Source: Bufo bufo
Lineage: Eukaryota; Chordata; Amphibia; Anura; Bufonidae
Assembly (NCBI RefSeq): GCF_905171765.1
Contig: NC_053390.1
Span: 333,466,294-333,530,293 of the forward strand
Reading direction: 5' to 3'
DNA length: 64,000 nt
The first letter of the stretch is position 1; the number at the start of each line of letters is the position of its first letter. Below are positions 61,724 to 64,000 of the stretch, piece after piece. Position numbers and translations under genes: made by a program. The notes below the pieces were generated by a model that was not told the DNA's origin, ran no database searches, and saw only the letters and a program-made list of their open reading frames with translations.

Positions 61724-62358
61724 TTAAAGGGATTCTGTCACCTCGTTTTCGGTTATAGAGCTGCGGACATGCACGGCTAGATTGCCGCTAGCATGTCCGC
61801 AATATACCGGTCCTATAGCGCTGTGTCCTTTTTTATTTTGTTTAAAAAATTATTTTAGAGATATCTAAATGAGCCTTGTAAGGTACCCAAGGGGCTGTAC
61901 GAAGCTTCCTGGTGCCCAGCCACGCCCCCCTGTGAAGGAACCCATCAACGCCTATGTCCTCCAAATCTCCTCCTTTCGTTACAGTAAGATTACTGTAATC
62001 TCGCGATGCGCAGTTCCTTCCCTGAGGCTGATGCCAGCACAGGGAAGGAACACTATACCGGCACTGCGCGAGCTCGCGCATCGCGAGATTACGGCAATCT
62101 AACTGACGAAAGGAGGAGATTCGGAGGACATAGGTGGTGCTGGGCTCCTTCACAGGGGCGCGTGGATGGGCACCAGGAAGGTTCGTACAGCCATTTGGGC
62201 ACCTTACAAGGCTCATTTACATATCTGTAAAAAAAAAAATAAACAAAATAAAAGCACACAGCCCTATAGGACCGGTATATTGCGGACATGCTAGCGGCGA
62301 TCTAGCCGTGCATGTCCGCAGCTCTATAACCGAAAACGAGGTGACAGAATCCCTTTAA
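61724..62358. mobile_element. T2-like palindromic element
   Basis: TTAAAGGGATTCTGTCACCT and its inverse, TTAA at 61724-61727 and 62355-62358. Inverted arms contain GGTTATAGAGCTGCGGACAT, GACCGGTATATTGCGGACAT, AGATATCTAAATGAGCCTTG, and GATTACGGCAATCT versus AGATTACTGTAATC. The open frames are palindrome by-products. Confidence 0.92.
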
Positions 62359-64000
62359 CCCCTTAGGGACTTAGGGCGTACCAGTACGCCCTGTTTCCGA
62401 GTCCTTAAGGTCTCAGGACATACTGGTACGTCCTAAGTTTAAAAGTAGATTGCGGCGGGGGTTAATTGTGACAGGATCCCCCCCCCCCCGTATCGGCGAT
62501 CGCAGCAAACCGCAGGTCAAATCAGACCTGCGGTTTGCGGCTTTTACCTGGGTTGGCGGTGCCATCGGGTCCCCATGTGGCTGTGGGGGGGACCCAATGG
62601 CATGGAAGGCAGCGCGATATCTAAGGAAGGCATCGCGCTGCCTTCCGGTGACAAGCCTGTGAGATCCAGCCCCCTGGATCTCACAGGCCGGAAGCTGTAT
62701 GACACAGCTGTACACACAGTATTACTCATACAGCCAATGCATTCCAATACAGAAGTATTGGAATGCATTGTAAAGGATTAGACCCCCAAAAGTTCAAGTC
62801 CCAAAGTGGAACAAAAAATAAAGGGGGGGCTGGAAGTATACATATTAGGTATCGCCGCGTCCGTATTGACCGGCTCTATAAACATATCACATGACCTAAC
62901 CCCTCAGATGAACACCGTAAAAAAAAACTGCTAAATAAACCATTTTTTGTCACCTTACATCACAAAAAGTGTAATAGCAAGCGATCAGAAAGTCACACGC
63001 ACCCCAAAATAGTGCCAATAAAACAGTCATCTCATCCCGCAAAAATCATACTCTACCCAAGATAATTGCCAAAAAACTGAAAAAATTATGGCTCTCAGAC
63101 TATGGAAACACAAACATATTTTTTTTTTTTTTTTGCTTCAAAAATGAAATCATTGTGTAAAACTTACATAAATAAAAAAAAGTATACATATTGGGTATCG
63201 CCGCATCCGTGAAAAACTGGTCTATAAAAAATATCACATGATCTAACCTGTCAGATGAATGTTGTAAATAACAAAAAATAGTAGTTTCTAAAATGGGGCC
63301 ACTTTTTTTGGAGTTTCTACTTTAGGTGTGCATCAGGGGGGCTTCAAATGGGACATGGTGTCAAAAAAAACAGTCCAGCAAAATCTGCCTTCCAAAAACC
63401 GTATGGCATTCCTTTCCTTCTGCACCCTGCCGTGTGCCCGTACAGTAGTTTACGACCACATATGGGGTGTTTCTGTAAACTACAGAATCAGGGCCATAAA
63501 TATAGAGTTTGGTTTGGCTGTTATTCCTTGCTTTGTAACTGGAAAAAAATTATTAAAATGGAAAATCTGCTAAAAAAGTGAAATTTTGAAATTGTATCTC
63601 TTTTCCATTAATTCTTGTGGAACACCTAAAGGGTTAACAAAGTTTGTAAAATCAGTTTTGAATACCTTGAGGGGGGTAGTTTATAGAATGGGGTCATTTT
63701 TGGGTGGTTTCTATTATGTAAGCCTCGCAAAGTGACTTCAAACCTGAACTGGTCCCTAAATATTGGGTTTTTGAAAATTTCAGAAAAATTTCAAGGTTTG
63801 CTTCTAAACTTCTAAGCCTTGTAACCCCAAAAAATAAAATAAAATATCATTCCCAAAATGATCCAAACATGAAGTAGACATATGGGGAATGTAAAGTAAT
63901 AACTATTTTTTGAGGTATTACTATGTATTATAGAAGTAGAGAAATTGAGACTTGGAAATTTGCAATTTTTTACAAATTTTTGGTAAATTTGGTATTTTTT
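62359..64000. repeat. Intergenic dispersed repeat continuing beyond the window
   Basis: Begins at the TTAACCCCTTAGGGACTTAG sequence next to the T2 element. Carries GGGCGTACCAGTACGCCC, paired AACCGCAGGTC/GACCTGCGGTTT and GCAGCGCGAT/ATCGCGCTGC hairpins, and direct near-repeats AAGTATACATATTAGGTATC (62835) and AAGTATACATATTGGGTATC (63180), both followed by GCCGC and TCACATGA. No complete coding region seen. Confidence 0.5.

Noticed and set aside
61842..62230. 124-codon minus-strand frame and partners
   Set aside because: Palindrome arms of the T2-like element at 61724-62358 generate matching frames on both strands.

Overview
The window is vertebrate genomic DNA, most probably from a frog or toad. 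It carries one protein-coding gene on the + strand, and nearly all the rest is intron filled with transposable elements. Eighteen coding exons, all with GT-AG introns and continuous phase, encode the last ~729 residues of a Groucho/TLE corepressor. Paralogue-specific residues (SSHY before the CcN acidic stretch, RSPMVGF, VNKPDKY, KFAYCG) identify it as TLE1. The 5' exons (about 42 residues) lie upstream of base 1. The stop codon is at 58553-58555, and a ~1.6 kb 3' UTR ends near an AATAAA at 60133.

The amphibian assignment rests on the repeats. Many elements begin TTAAAGG and carry TTAA at both ends, like the T2 MITEs described in Xenopus. Many others begin GGSCTCTTTCACAC or GGCCTCATGCACAC with TAA/TTA duplications (PIF/Harbinger-like). 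There are also hAT elements with 8-bp duplications, a Tc1 element with ~200-bp inverted repeats, a DIRS retrotransposon and a Penelope-like element.

Layout: 280-1938 Tc1 element with a nested hAT MITE; 2022-2218 two Q-domain exons; 2.2-16.8 kb a large repeat-rich intron; 16.9-18.0 kb two more Q-domain exons; 18-24.7 kb an intron with a probable conserved non-coding block (19.3-20.4 kb) and three abutting MITEs; 24.7-35.3 kb exons for the GP, CcN and SP regions, including a 17-nt microexon; 38.2-39.5 kb the first WD40 exons; 40.6-46.6 kb a 5.8-kb DIRS element inserted in a Harbinger-like MITE; 47.9-54.8 kb further MITEs and two WD40 exons; 55.3-57.9 kb a minus-strand Penelope-like remnant with a GIY-YIG endonuclease pseudogene and a hammerhead-ribozyme motif; 58.3-60.2 kb the last two coding exons and 3' UTR; 60.2-64 kb intergenic dispersed repeats.

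Functionally the exons assemble one protein: an N-terminal coiled-coil tetramerisation (Q) domain, a GP linker, a CcN region with nuclear localisation signal and kinase sites, a Ser/Pro-rich region, and a seven-bladed WD40 propeller that in the family binds eh1 and WRPW peptides of repressors. The points most worth a second look are the hammerhead motif, the complete DIRS terminal/ICR architecture, a hairpin module shared by hAT-like and Harbinger-like MITEs, and the long intronic palindromes next to TLE1 exons.
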